A DNA stretch of 64,000 bases from positions 751,501 to 815,500 of the forward strand of contig NC_060106.1 in assembly GCF_021155765.1 (NCBI RefSeq). Reading direction: 5' to 3'. The DNA comes from Diprion similis. Lineage: Eukaryota > Arthropoda > Insecta > Hymenoptera > Diprionidae. The position numbers were made by a program, and so were the translations under genes. How positions within the stretch are numbered: position 1 is the stretch's first letter; every line of letters starts with the position of its first letter. The notes beneath the pieces are model-generated. The model had not been told where the DNA came from. It worked only from the letters and a program-made list of their open reading frames with translations, and made no database searches. Below, in pieces: positions 21,142 through 30,918 of this stretch.

Positions 21142-21925
21142 ATGACCGAATCATTGTCGTTAACACTGTCGGGCACCTCATCCCTGCTGGAGGCTCAATA
21201 CTTTCCCCCAATCGAGTTATCGTCGACGAAAAACTATGTTCTCGGACTCGTCGAGTTCATGACATTCAATTCAATACCCAATATTCAAGAGAAGTGTAAT
21301 AAATTTTACCTGGAGCGAGCGGACAACAGCCGGGCAGTCATTACGATACCCACAGGCAGCTACGAAATTGAAGATATTCAAAGTTTTCTGCACAAGGAAC
21401 TACCTTCCGACATCTCCCTTAGTCTGCAGGCCAACAACAACGAGCTAAACAGTGAAGTTACGTGCAATCAAGTAGTAGACTTCAAACCCGAGGATTCCAT
21501 TGGCCGCTTATTGGGGTTTAAAGCGGTTGAGCTAGCACGGAACGTTACGCATAAGTCCGAATTACCGGTAGCCATACTGAAAGTTAATACCATACGCGTT
21601 GAGTGCAACATAACCACCGGGGCGTACATAAGCGGACGTCAGGCTCACACGATTCACGAATGTTTCCCCATCTGGATATAAGATTGTTGAAGTTCCCGCC
21701 AACATCATTTACCTCCCAATCGCCGTACAGTCGATACAGAATATACAGCTGCGGATAGTCGATCAAGACGACGAGTTGATTAATTTCCGCGGAGAAACGA
21801 TAACGGTACGCTTACATGTAAAATCGGTGAAATCATGGGGATTGTATTTGAGACGAAAAAGTCAGGCAAAAGTTATAAAAGCGAGACGTCATGGCCAAAT
21901 ATCATCAGTCGTCCAGCACCATTGA
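21142..21925 (+). pseudogene. Minor capsid (penton-like) protein, one frameshift
   Basis: Open from ATG 21142 (MTESLSLTLSG) to 21681. Near 21663-21670 the coding sense passes to another frame, which continues through YKIVEVPANIIYLPIAV and LINFRGETITVRLHVKS to a stop at 21923-21925. Relatives in Polintons read through this point, so a single-base indel is inferred. The FxxxxFIPNIQEKCNKF-like start and the FRGExITVRL end are typical of the single jelly-roll vertex protein. It is no longer translatable as one chain. Confidence 0.82.
21874..21909 (+). promoter_or_regulatory. Core promoter of the major capsid gene
   Basis: TATAAAAGCG at 21874-21883 and ATCATCAGTC with the initiator A at 21907, 33 bases on. 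Transcription from here would skip the small 39-codon frame at 21891 and give a ~145-base leader before the capsid ATG at 22052. Confidence 0.6.
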
Positions 21926-22051
21926 CGAAGCTGACATCTCCGCTGAAGCTGACACCTCTGAACGCTCGGTTTCTCCAGAGTCTAGGTCTTCGATTACGTG
22001 GAAATTTTGAAAAATAAAAATTCGTGTTCGCTGCATCCTGTGCGTGTTACC

Positions 22052-23265
22052 ATGGAGGAAATAATAAGAATACAGAAACCCGTGACATTCGACGAATCGA
22101 TCGCACACTCTGAGGTTCACGCTCACCAGCCATTTGCATCATCGACTTTTGGGAATAACGATGAAATTCGAATTTCCGTTCAAAATCAGAACGAGTGCGT
22201 GCTACCGGAAAAAGCTCCCTGCACATTCACGGGAAAGTTACAAAAGAAGATTATTCCATGGTGGCCGCTACAAAGTTGGTCAACATGGCTGTTTGCCATA
22301 TGTTTGAGGAAATTCGGTACGAGTTGAACGGTGTGGAAATTGATCGAAATAAAAATGTGGGCATCACCAGCATCATGAAGGGATACTTATCCCTCACCCC
22401 AGGGCAACAGCACGGCTTGGAGAACACCGGTTGGCTGAGCGTTGCCGATATCAACCTGGCCGATGATGCTGGAAATTTTGATGTCGTTATACCGCTGCGT
22501 TATCTGCTGGGATTCGCCGAGGATTATTGCCGAGTCGTCGTTAATGCCAAACATGAGTTGATTCTCACACGCACTAACACCGATTTAAATGCTGTACTTC
22601 AGACAAACACTACCGAGAAGTTTAAAATTACCCTCAAAAAAGTCGAGTGGCTGCTGCCCTACATCAAACTAGCCGACAAGCCGAAAATCCAGCTACTCAA
22701 CTACATCGCCAAGGACTCGGCCATTCCCATGAGTTTTCGTTCTTGGGAAACGTACGTGTATCCGATGCTGCCATCAACGACGCGGCATGTCTGGGCGGTC
22801 AAGACATCGACACAGCTGGAGAAGCCTAGATACGTCATAATGGGATTCCAAACTGCAAGGAAAAACGAGGCATTGAAAAATGCTAGCGAATTCGATCATT
22901 GTAGAATAAGAGATGTGAAACTCTTTCTCAACTCACAGTGTTACCCCTATGGGAATTTCAATCTAGATATTTCCAATAATCAATACGCCATTCTGTACGA
23001 TATGTATGTCCAGTTTCAAACATCCTACTACAACAAGGAAGCCGAACCTCTGCTCTCGAAAAGTGAATTTATAAAACGCGCGCCCCTGATCGTCATCGAT
23101 TGCTCAAAACAAAATAAATCGTTGAAAACCGGACCGGTGGACATCCGGCTGGAATTTGAAGCAAGCGTAGAATTTCCTCGAAACACCGCAGCCTGCTGTA
23201 TGATCTTGCACGATCGGGTAGTTGAGTACAGTCCGATTAGTGGCACGGTGAAGAAATTAGTATAA
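22052..23265 (+). pseudogene. Major capsid protein (double jelly-roll), one frameshift
   Basis: About 404 codons in two frames. The N-terminal part from ATG 22052 reads MEEIIRIQKPVTFDES and NNDEIRISVQNQNECVLPEK. Around 22205-22225 the sense shifts by one base to the frame that runs open to 23265. That frame reads GKVTKEDYSMVAATKLVNMA, FEEIRYELNGVEIDRNKNVG and, near the end, PVDIRLEFEASVEFPRNTAA. The EIRYELNGVEID block is a hallmark of Polinton/adintovirus hexon-like capsid proteins, which form the icosahedral shell. Only one indel separates it from a full-length frame. Confidence 0.88.
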
Positions 23266-23629
23266 GCCAATTTTTAGAGTAATATGTTGAATGTAAGAAT
23301 GTAGAGAATAATATGTATAAGGTTAATTGTTGAAATTATTGATAATATGATCAATCATTATATAGAAGCTGCAAAGCTAAATGTAATTGAGGATAAATAA
23401 AAACATCTGTTCGGTGTATCTAATTGTTATTTTGAAATTGACTTGCTCCTCCCACCATCGTCCCGTAACCGTTTTGATGCACCGCCCCCGCTCTCCATCC
23501 TCCCGTAACCGACATCTGGCATTTTTTAATAATTTTCGAAGAATCTTTTATGTGTGACAGATTTATTTCAACAGCTGCATCCGGCATTTATGATAAAATT
23601 TAGTATGTACAGATTTATTTACATTACCA
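23266..23629. other. Polinton 3' spacer
   Basis: No gene. ATAAATAAAAAC near 23392 is a likely polyadenylation signal for the capsid transcript. A ~60-base C-rich motif with CCCGTAACCG appears twice (near 23460 and 23505). Confidence 0.6.
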
Positions 23630-23920
23630 CCCACTGCATTCATTATCGGCATGAGCTGAAAGGCTGCATTTCCAGGAATTTTTCTCAAGTGGTCTAGCGT
23701 TATCTAACTTCGAGCTTCCCGCCGTCGAACAAGACCCGATAGGATTTTGCCCCCCCCCCCCCCCCCCCCCGCCCCCCGCGGACCCCTCGCGCGCCCGTGG
23801 CGCCCCCCCCCCCCCGCCGCGCGCCGCTGCAGCCGGCCCGGCCGGCCCGTAGGAATGGGGGGAACCACCCCTCGAAACGCCGCCATTGTGCGCCAGAACT
23901 CTCATATCTTAACTACTCAC
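23630..23920. repeat. Polinton right short terminal inverted repeat
   Basis: Inverted match to 11125-11351, from CCCACTGCATTCATTATCGG to CTACTCAC. It includes TTTCCAGGAA, CAAGTGGTCTAGCGTTATCT and GAACAAGACCCG, shared by all three end copies. It is longer than the left copy because of a C/G-rich expansion at 23750-23830. Confidence 0.85.
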
Positions 23921-25307
23921 AAACCAGCCGTCTATATCACTCGATGGGAGGATCGTCACGTTGGATGTATTGAAGCTTTTAACTTCCGCAGCGACCTTGT
24001 CATGCTTGACGTGTTCAAATTTGCATGTCAATATCATGTTGACCTTCACATTCCCCTCATTACGCTGTGCCAGTTTCAATTTTCCTACGGTGATCCGCCG
24101 CGCGTCACTCAGATAGACCTCCAAATCCTTATGGCCAAGATTGGTCACAATGCCGGTGCGAATCCGGTTAGCAAAAGCGTTATCGACATCGTCCCACTGT
24201 ACACCCGCAGAACTGCCAATATTGCCGCCTGTCACCAAGCCATGCTGCCGCTGTTGCTGCTGGATCTTTGCTACCCAGGATTGTATGAGGGAGATCTTAC
24301 GTTGGACTTGCTGTTTCGCCCCCACACTCATTCTCGACTGTTGTGGAATATCTTGCAAAACTTTTATATTTGCCACTCTAATACCGATCCAATGATTGAA
24401 GACATCGTGACTTTCTTCTCCGGGAGTTTACTCGCGCAGCAAATTGTACGCCTCCTCTATCTGCTGGACGAGTCCCATGCATGCTTCGGCGGCCATGACT
24501 TTGACGTTGGTGACGCTGATATTCTGAACTTTTAACTTTCACGTGTTATGTAAGACTAATGAGTCTGCCATGGATGTGCTGTCCTTATGCCGAAGGATCG
24601 CAAGGTAGGGCGTAAGGGCGGGAGGGTGGGAGGGGAGGGGCTTCGCGGTCTGTAGCAGCAGCTTCCAAGATAAAAATTGTGGTCAACCACGTCTTAGCCT
24701 GCACACGCCTATCCCTTCCCTCTCAGGGAAAAAAACTTTGAAGATACACAGTGGGAGAATCGGCTGGTAAAGAGTGGCTTCCAGCGGCATAGAGATGAAT
24801 TCTGATCCCTAGACTCTTGACCGGGTGATTTATGTTAATGGGACCTGACGAAAAGGGTTGTCTGGGAGAAGCCTTTTGAGAAAACCTAGCAGCAGTCAGT
24901 AATTATTGCACCCAGATGGTGAGAATCCGACTATGCGACGATTAGCCAAGACTGAAACGCTTAGTAAATTTGTGCATAAGGGTTTTGCGATGGTTCATAA
25001 TGATGCATAAGCACATTCACAACTATTCTGGCATGGTCTTATTTTCCTCCTTGTGTCCCTATCCTACTGCGTTTATTATCGGCATGAGCTGAAAGGCAGC
25101 ATTTCCAGGAATTTTTTCAAGTGGTCTAGCGTTATCTAACTTAGATCCTCCCGCCGTCGAACAAGACCCGACAGGAATCCCTCCCTCCCCCTCTCGCTCA
25201 CCCCCTCCTCCCTAGCGGCGCTGCAGTCGCCCCGGCCTGTAGGAATAGGGGGGCTGGTGGCGGAAATTGGAACTAGAATCCAGAACTCTTATATCTTAAC
25301 TACTTAC
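23921..25307. repeat. Inverted copy of the Polinton left end, outside the right terminus
   Basis: Reading inward from 25307 this repeats 11125-12500: terminal repeat, noncoding part, then the PolB 5' end. It stops exactly at the terminus of the short repeat (23920/23921). Its PolB fragment is open on the minus strand from about 24376 to 23909, with Gln where the left copy has TAG 12354. A few scattered base differences show the two copies have aged separately. Confidence 0.87.
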
Positions 25308-25311
25308 ACTC

Positions 25312-25760
25312 AAGTTTAAATCGAAAAAAGGTGGCTGATGTGATTTGTACGTTTATAGAAAATGACAGACAAAATCTGGACCCCAAATTACATCGAAAAT
25401 CGAAAAGTGAAATCAAAATCTTGATCACACCTGCAGCCGATCCTCAGAACCCGTCTACGAATTTCTGACACATAGCTTACATTACTTGTCCCGTATGCGG
25501 CGTGGTATTAAACTTTACTAAAGCAGTAAAACGTCATAAAAGTAGATGGGTCATTTCTTACTTTAACAGGCACGCTAATCTTCACTCTGGCAACAAAAAA
25601 AAGGCTCAATTCTCGGAAAAATCAAACACAAAAGAGTCTTTGCATCCGCAGTAGTAGCAGCAACCAAACTTTCAAAATAAAGACGTCGAAAATCTTGATC
25701 CATTTGTTCCACAGGATACCTTTCAGAACAGTGAAATTCGTGACTCATCACAACTGTGCA
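25312..25760 (+). pseudogene. Zinc-finger relic
   Basis: The plus frame reads VADVICTFIENDRQNLDP and, after a stop, ITCPVCGVVLNFTKAVKRHK and WVISYFNRHANLHSGN. This is a Cys2-His2-like unit followed by a second W/H-rich block of BED-finger type. Several stops interrupt it. It starts right beside the Polinton end, so the Polinton may have cut it. Function unknown; such fingers occur in transposon-derived genes. Confidence 0.45.
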
Positions 25761-26113
25761 GAGTAACCACGAGACTTTTCCATACTCAGATACGAATGTT
25801 CAAAATTATCAAGATATTCTGACTTCGAATTTCGAACTACCAACACAACCTGAAGAAATTGGATTGCCAATTTTATCAGCACACAAAAGTGTTGAACAAC
25901 CCGAGCAGCACTTCTCATCTTTCGAAGAAACATTTGCTAATTCCCTCAATATTTCACTGTTAAAGCAAGTTTGGCGCATACGAATGTACACTGACAGAAA
26001 TAGTGCCTCACACTGTACAGAGGCGCATGCACGTACGGCTTGATATCCGATGTAAGCGTCAGGTTGTTCACGAACTGCGGCCGCGATGGCAGTAGCTCAC
26101 TTAGCTCACTCAA

Positions 26114-26827
26114 CCCTTAGCAGCATAGTGGCATTCCAGAATGCCACCTGTTTTAAAACACGTTTTTACGATTTCAGAGTAGTTTTATTCGATTTAACCA
26201 GTTTCTTTTTTTGTAATTTTATGATCTTGATATGTTAGAGGATCAAAGTTTATTTTCAAATTGTTTTTGTGTTTTGTTAATTTGTTCATATAAATTAACA
26301 AATTCTGAACAATAGCACTTTTTTGAGAAAAAATGTATTCTTGAAGACAGTTTTAAGAGTATCCTTACGATTTTTGGTAGGCCGGGGTTTTTAGGGTCGC
26401 TGATTCCGAATTCGTTTTCAGATTTGCAAAATTCAAAATGGCGGACACAATATGGCGGCTGTACACTTCAAATGACGGATTTTATGACCGCAAAACGATT
26501 GCAATTGATTTAAAAGTATGGAAAAGATCTTGGGTCTTATGATTTGCGAAGGTCAAACGACTTTTTGCGTTTTGGTCCGCCATATTGGATCCACCATCTT
26601 GAATTTCTAACTTTTGAGTGCGGATTCGTAATCAGCGACCCTGAAAACTCCGAGTACCAACTTTCGCTCTCGTCAAACGAGTTTTTGCACGTTTGGTCAG
26701 CCATATTGAATCCACTATCTTGAATTTTCAAATTTTGAGTGCAGATTCGTAATCAATGACCCCAAAAACCCCCGAGTACCAAATTTCAAGTCGATAGTAA
26801 GTAAGGAAAAATGTGTGCCGCTAAGGG
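26114..26827. mobile_element. Nonautonomous TCAA/TTAA-type MITE
   Basis: Ends are CCCTTAGCAGCA and, inverted, CCCTTAGCGGCA. They are flanked by TCAA on both sides (26110-26113 and 26828-26831). The ends resemble the TTAA-targeting element at 31979-32478, so a piggyBac-like family is inferred. It has no transposase. Confidence 0.7.
26558..26800. repeat. Two-copy ~122-bp tandem repeat inside the MITE
   Basis: Both units carry the order ACGxxTTTTTGC, TTTGGTC, GCCATATTG, CCAC/CTATCTTGAAT, GAGTGC, GATTCGTAATCA and CGAGTACCAA. A third, weaker match starts near 26400 (GCTGATTCCGAATTCG, AAAATGGCGG). Confidence 0.7.
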
Positions 26828-27269
26828 TCAACTCAATAAATACATTCTTTCTTTTGCTCTTAAAATTCTTTCTTCTTCAGTAAAATAATTACCCGCATCT
26901 TACTCCCTGAACTGTTCAACTCTAACATTTACAAGAAAATGAGCGAGAAAATCAAGTAGGATTGCGGGGGGAATAAACGACCAGAATAATTACAGGACGA
27001 ATTACTCTGATACGCTCACGAATGTTTGACCAATAAAAGTATTACTTACGGAAAATCAAATGGAAGAGGAAGAAACAGAAGAAGAAATAACCAAATAATC
27101 ACTCCCGAAAATGCTCAATGAAGCAGCAGCCGCAAAGTCTCATAGTAAGGGAAAAGAATACAAATACGATGTAGGAATGAAGAAATTCGCTGCATACGTA
27201 TTCATGACAGGAGGTAAAATTGCGTATGAAACTCTCACAGCAAATTTGCCACTTCCTTCTATGAGCACA

Positions 27270-28738
27270 GTCTATGAAGCAGCTAGCCAGAAATTATTTC
27301 TGGTGGCCGTACTTAGATGAAGATATCGAAAATTTAGCAAATAGCTGTAAAATCTGCTTAGAGAATAGACCAGAACCGACGAAAACATCACTTACACCCT
27401 GGCAATGGCCGAGTACCCCGTGGTCAAGAATACATATCGATTTCATGGGGCCTTTCCACAATTGCATGTTTTTGATAGTAGTAGATGCGCATTCAAAATG
27501 GACTGAAGTGATAAACATGAAAAAAGACACAACCGCACATAAGCTGATTAAAGTACTAGACGAAATTTTTTCTAGATACGGTATCCCAAAGCATTTGGTG
27601 TCAGACAACGGTCCGCAATTGTCAAGTGATGAGTTCAGAAAGTTCTTGAAAATGTATAAAATCAAACACACGTTTTCTCCGCCCTACTATCCAGCCACTA
27701 ACGGCGCAGCGGAAAACTTCGTTAAAACCGTAAAAACGAAAGTTGACAAAATGATCAAAGACGGATATCCTCTAGACTCTGCGATAAACAGATTTTTAAT
27801 CGATTACCGTAACACCCCACACGCTACTACTAATAAAACACCATCAGAATTGATGTTCAAAAGGGAAATACGCACAAGATTCGATTTATTAAGATCCGAC
27901 ATAGTAGGCACAGTAGAAAAAAATCAATTTGACCAAAAACGATTCAAACACGGCAATAGAAAAGGCACATTCTCTGTTAACGAAATAATTTATGCCAAAG
28001 ATTATCGCAAAGACACAAGTAAAAACTCGAAAGCCGTTATAGTTGAACAGCGTTCACCTGTCAGTTATAATGTACGATTTGACGACGGATTTGTAACAAA
28101 GCGTCATAAAAATCAGATTTTTCAGACCAGCTTAGGTCATGATCTTAGAAGAGGGGAAGGTGTAAATTGTGATGAACCTCACCGTAGAGATAAGAATACT
28201 ACCTTAAATGACGAGGAGAGAAATATTGTTAGTGAAAAAAGTGATAAGTGTTTAAACGAAAATTCCAAAAGCCAACCAGAAAAAAGTGATTCAGTGAAGC
28301 GCAGATACTCAAAGCGCAAGTATGAAATACAAGGCGAGCAGCCGCGACGCTCTACAAGAATTGCAAAATTATAAAAATAAAAATAAAAATATAATATACA
28401 ACTAAGTTCAAAACCTAGAAGAGGGGAGTTGGAGTATATCCGATATGGTGTGAGAGCGTGGCGGGTGGGGGTGTGTATGAGTGTGTGTGAGGTGCCTCGG
28501 GCACGCATGGGACGGCGGATGAGAGAGAGACAGTTGTCTCCCGAGCGCCCGGCAAGACGCCGCGTTCAGAATACCCGTACCTAGTATGTACATAATATAA
28601 ACTATGTAAACTGTATATATTAAATAAAACTATGTGATCGGCATGTACGCTATGAGATAAAGACATATAATAAAAGATGAAGTGTAACGGACATCACAAG
28701 TCGTACTATACATAAATCAAGCGCTCCAATTATTTAAG
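27270..28738 (+). mobile_element. Ty3/gypsy fragment (integrase plus 3' end)
   Basis: Starts abruptly at QLARNYFWWPYLDEDIE, in the integrase zinc domain. It runs through the integrase to a 3' region of ~360 bases with AATAAA (28624-28629) that may be LTR-derived. The 5' LTR, gag, protease and RT are absent from the window side. AAGAGGGGAG near 28418 could be its polypurine tract. Confidence 0.7.
27274..28374 (+). CDS. Gypsy integrase fragment (open)
   Basis: 366 open codons. CKICLENRP (Cys pair of the zinc domain), WSRIHIDFMGPF (first Asp), HLVSDNGPQLSS (second Asp) and YYPATNGAAENFVKTVK (Glu) make a complete DDE core. The C-terminus is basic and Lys/Glu/Ser-rich and ends in RRSTRIAKL, as in other gypsy polyproteins. 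The frame is undamaged although the element is 5'-truncated. The listed start is internal to a former polyprotein, so it is not a real gene start. Confidence 0.8.
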   Translation: MKQLARNYFWWPYLDEDIENLANSCKICLENRPEPTKTSLTPWQWPSTPWSRIHIDFMGPFHNCMFLIVVDAHSKWTEVINMKKDTTAHKLIKVLDEIFSRYGIPKHLVSDNGPQLSSDEFRKFLKMYKIKHTFSPPYYPATNGAAENFVKTVKTKVDKMIKDGYPLDSAINRFLIDYRNTPHATTNKTPSELMFKREIRTRFDLLRSDIVGTVEKNQFDQKRFKHGNRKGTFSVNEIIYAKDYRKDTSKNSKAVIVEQRSPVSYNVRFDDGFVTKRHKNQIFQTSLGHDLRRGEGVNCDEPHRRDKNTTLNDEERNIVSEKSDKCLNENSKSQPEKSDSVKRRYSKRKYEIQGEQPRRSTRIAKL

Positions 28739-28968
28739 GTAAATGTCGATTCGAGGAACTGAACCTTTTCTAAACGACCGGAAATTTCCCTTTTCTATCT
28801 GGCTGAGTGAAGAAGCCACGCGCATTATTAACTGCATACAATATGATCCAGCAACAAACCGATTGGTCGGTTTTGTGTTGCCTTTGGATAGTGACGGAAT
28901 GCCAAAATCAAATTCGTTTTCAGCTACCTCTGCAAAAAAAATATCAAAGATTGTTTCCTTGCGAATAT

Positions 28969-29558
28969 TGTGACGTTGCACCCCGCGTGCACGCCACAAT
29001 AAGCCCCAAACCCGCGGAGCGGGGCCGAACAATGCCGAACCGGCCCGGGCGCACCCGAAGACGCGCCGGGCCGGCCGGAGAAGTCACTCTTGTGCCAACT
29101 TCGGAATAGGAAGGAAGCCACCTCGATACCACGTTCACGCGGCAGAAAAGGTCAGCTGATCAACATTTTGCTCCTTAGTGCAACTACCACGCCAATCGCC
29201 TCCTCCTCCCGCCACCACATCACACCACTGCATCCTCATCAGATCTTCCCCCTCCTACACACACTCACACATACCCGCACACACACACACACCCTCTCAC
29301 TCACACCATCATTTATACCTGATCATTAGTTTTAAGGAATTAGATTTAAGATAACGCTAACCGACTGGGGCGTGACCAGCCGCCACGTGGGACCAACCCT
29401 ACTGTTACCTAGTACATAAGATCCCTCGAGACCGATCATAAGACGAATAAATTAGAGTTTCTGCTTTTCCACAATCACGGCGTGTAACTTTACTCTTCCC
29501 CGTCTCTCGTCTCCCTCCTTTCTTCCCCGAATAAGTGCGAGGTTCACCCCTCGTCACA
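28969..29558. repeat. Solo LTR, 590 bp
   Basis: Begins TGTGACGTTGCACC and ends CCCCTCGTCACA, with a 4-bp ATAT duplication (28965-28968, 29559-29562). AATAAA near 29447. It has TG...CA ends and no internal region. A 4-bp duplication fits a gypsy-type integrase. A GC-rich 5' part and CA-rich middle are notable. Confidence 0.85.
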
Positions 29559-29743
29559 ATATAAAAGCATCTTTGTTATACGCAATAATGGTTCAGCCCC
29601 TAGTCAAACATAGCCCTTCATTTTGTCTTTGTTTGTTTGGTACAGACAACAAATTCCGAGAAAAATTCTCCACTCAGGACGTAACGAAATATTGGAGTTT
29701 CATCATACAAAATTTAAGGCACCATTCCATAACCGTGACAAAT

Positions 29744-30014
29744 ATATAAATTTGAGTTTCAATACGTTGGTGGGCAGGATGTTTCTGAAGAATTCGGTCT
29801 CCTGTTTAACGAATTTGGACTTTTTGAGGCTCAACGTCAGTTGACACTCGACGAGTTTTTTGAATAGACAGTCAAGATGTTTCAGGTGATCGTTGAAATT
29901 TTGGGAGATTGTCAACAAGTGGTCTACGAAGTTTATAACGTGTTGGTTTAATCCTCTGAGCGCGATATCTAGCTCTCTGATTAAGGCGGCGCTGCTTGAA
30001 TGGCGTTTTTTCAA
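29744..30014 (-). pseudogene. Gypsy reverse-transcriptase fragment
   Basis: The minus strand reads FVDHLLTISQNFNDHLKHL, CQLTLSLKKSKFVKQETEFF. This is the thumb-side region after the catalytic Asp pair of Ty3/gypsy RT (here VDH where VDD is usual). Both ends are broken. Confidence 0.65.
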
Positions 30015-30042
30015 TAGATTATATTCAAATTACAAATTACCG

Positions 30043-30239
30043 AATCACAGCTGGGTATCGATGCACTCAGCAATAGCCACTTGTCGTGATCACAATCATA
30101 CACCTCTTAACAACAGCATTTTTTCTTTCAATTACAAATTACAAAAATTGATTGAAAAAAAAAATGCTGTTGTTAAGAGGTGTATGATTGTGATCACGAC
30201 AAGTGGCTATTGCTGATTGCATCGATACCCAGCTGTGAT
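30043..30239. repeat. Near-perfect hairpin, ~89-bp arms
   Basis: Left arm 30043-30131 starts ATCACAGCTGGGTATCGATG. Right arm 30150-30239 is its reverse complement with only a few mismatches. The loop is about 18 bases and AT-rich. No target duplication was recognised. Confidence 0.85.
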
Positions 30240-30917
30240 CTTATTACGGCCTATTTCGGGTTCTTGATCCACCGGTTACGTGAACATATAATGGATAAGA
30301 AGAAATAAGAGAAACTTACATTGGAGTATTGAATGTTGGAGTGTATAATTGAGTTATTGTAAAAAATCTGGGGAGCACAATGAGGCGTGTAGGAGGAAAA
30401 AGAGAACAGAGGTGAATTCAGATGTTGGCCGAATGAAAGATTACTTGAGCGTATATATATGGAGTAAGGATGCAAGGGACTGGCTAATTACAGTTTAAAG
30501 TAGAGGAAGCTATCGATATTAATACGGTATGTGAACCGAGGCAGTGAGGTGATGATAAGAAGGTCTAAGATAGCTGTAAGAGTGTGGAAAAATAATCTAA
30601 GGTCTAAAGGACGTAACGCAATTTACCTTTTAATTCACCACAACTTCTACTATATGAACATTTCCAAAGATTGAATTTCATTGATGAAGATTGATATGGT
30701 GCCTAAAAGACTTGAAGTGTAAAAAAAGTGAAAAGACATTACCATGTTAAATCAATTGATAAATCCAATAATCACTCTAGCGTTTTCAACTCTAGAACTC
30801 CACTGAAAACCAACAGAACTTTGATTTATTTATGAGATGGTAAATTGACGCAGGATTATCATACAATCCATACTTTAAGAGCCCATATTAACTAAATTAT
30901 TTTTTCTCTTTTCACAG
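30240..30917. other. Noncoding, nothing recognised
   Basis: AT-rich. Stops are dense in all frames. It ends in a pyrimidine-rich tract and AG (to 30918) that could be a splice acceptor for the next block. Confidence 0.5.
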
Positions 30918-30918
30918 T

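Larger units (their letters stand above)
11125..25307. mobile_element. Polinton/Maverick (adintovirus-like) element with an extra inverted end
   Basis: The element carries the diagnostic Polinton set: protein-primed-type DNA polymerase B, retroviral-type integrase, FtsK/A32-like packaging ATPase, adenovirus-like cysteine protease, and double and single jelly-roll capsid proteins. It also has a parvovirus-type PLA2 protein. Short terminal inverted repeats are at 11125-11351 and 23630-23920. Beyond 23920 an inverted copy of 11125-12500 is appended up to 25307. PolB, integrase, minor capsid, major capsid and ATPase are broken. PLA2, protease, the accessory protein and the fibre-like gene are open. 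Polintons are virus-like and this copy is a fossil. No 6-bp target duplication was found. Confidence 0.93.
27060..29700 (+). pseudogene. Transposase-like repeat gene cut by gypsy and by a solo LTR
   Basis: Three pieces read as one protein family that I recognise from arthropod genomes but cannot name. 27111-27285 reads KKFAAYVFMTGGKIAYETL and LPLPSMSTV. 28738-28968 reads GKCRFEELNLF, then after a frameshift FSIWLSEEATRIINCIQYDP and LVGFVLPLDSDGMPKS. 29559-29700 reads IKASLLYAIMVQPLVKHSP and FCLCLFGTDNKF. The first gap is a gypsy fragment, the second a solo LTR with an ATAT duplication. At least two frameshifts are also present. Confidence 0.55.

Noticed and set aside
21891..22007. Small 39-codon gene between the capsid genes
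   Set aside because: Its ATG lies upstream of the initiator at 21907 that fits the TATA box at 21874. It has no recognisable motif.
11115..25315. Six-base target duplication for the Polinton
   Set aside because: Flanks at 11124, 23920 and 25307 show no matching 6-mer. This is expected if the right end was rebuilt.
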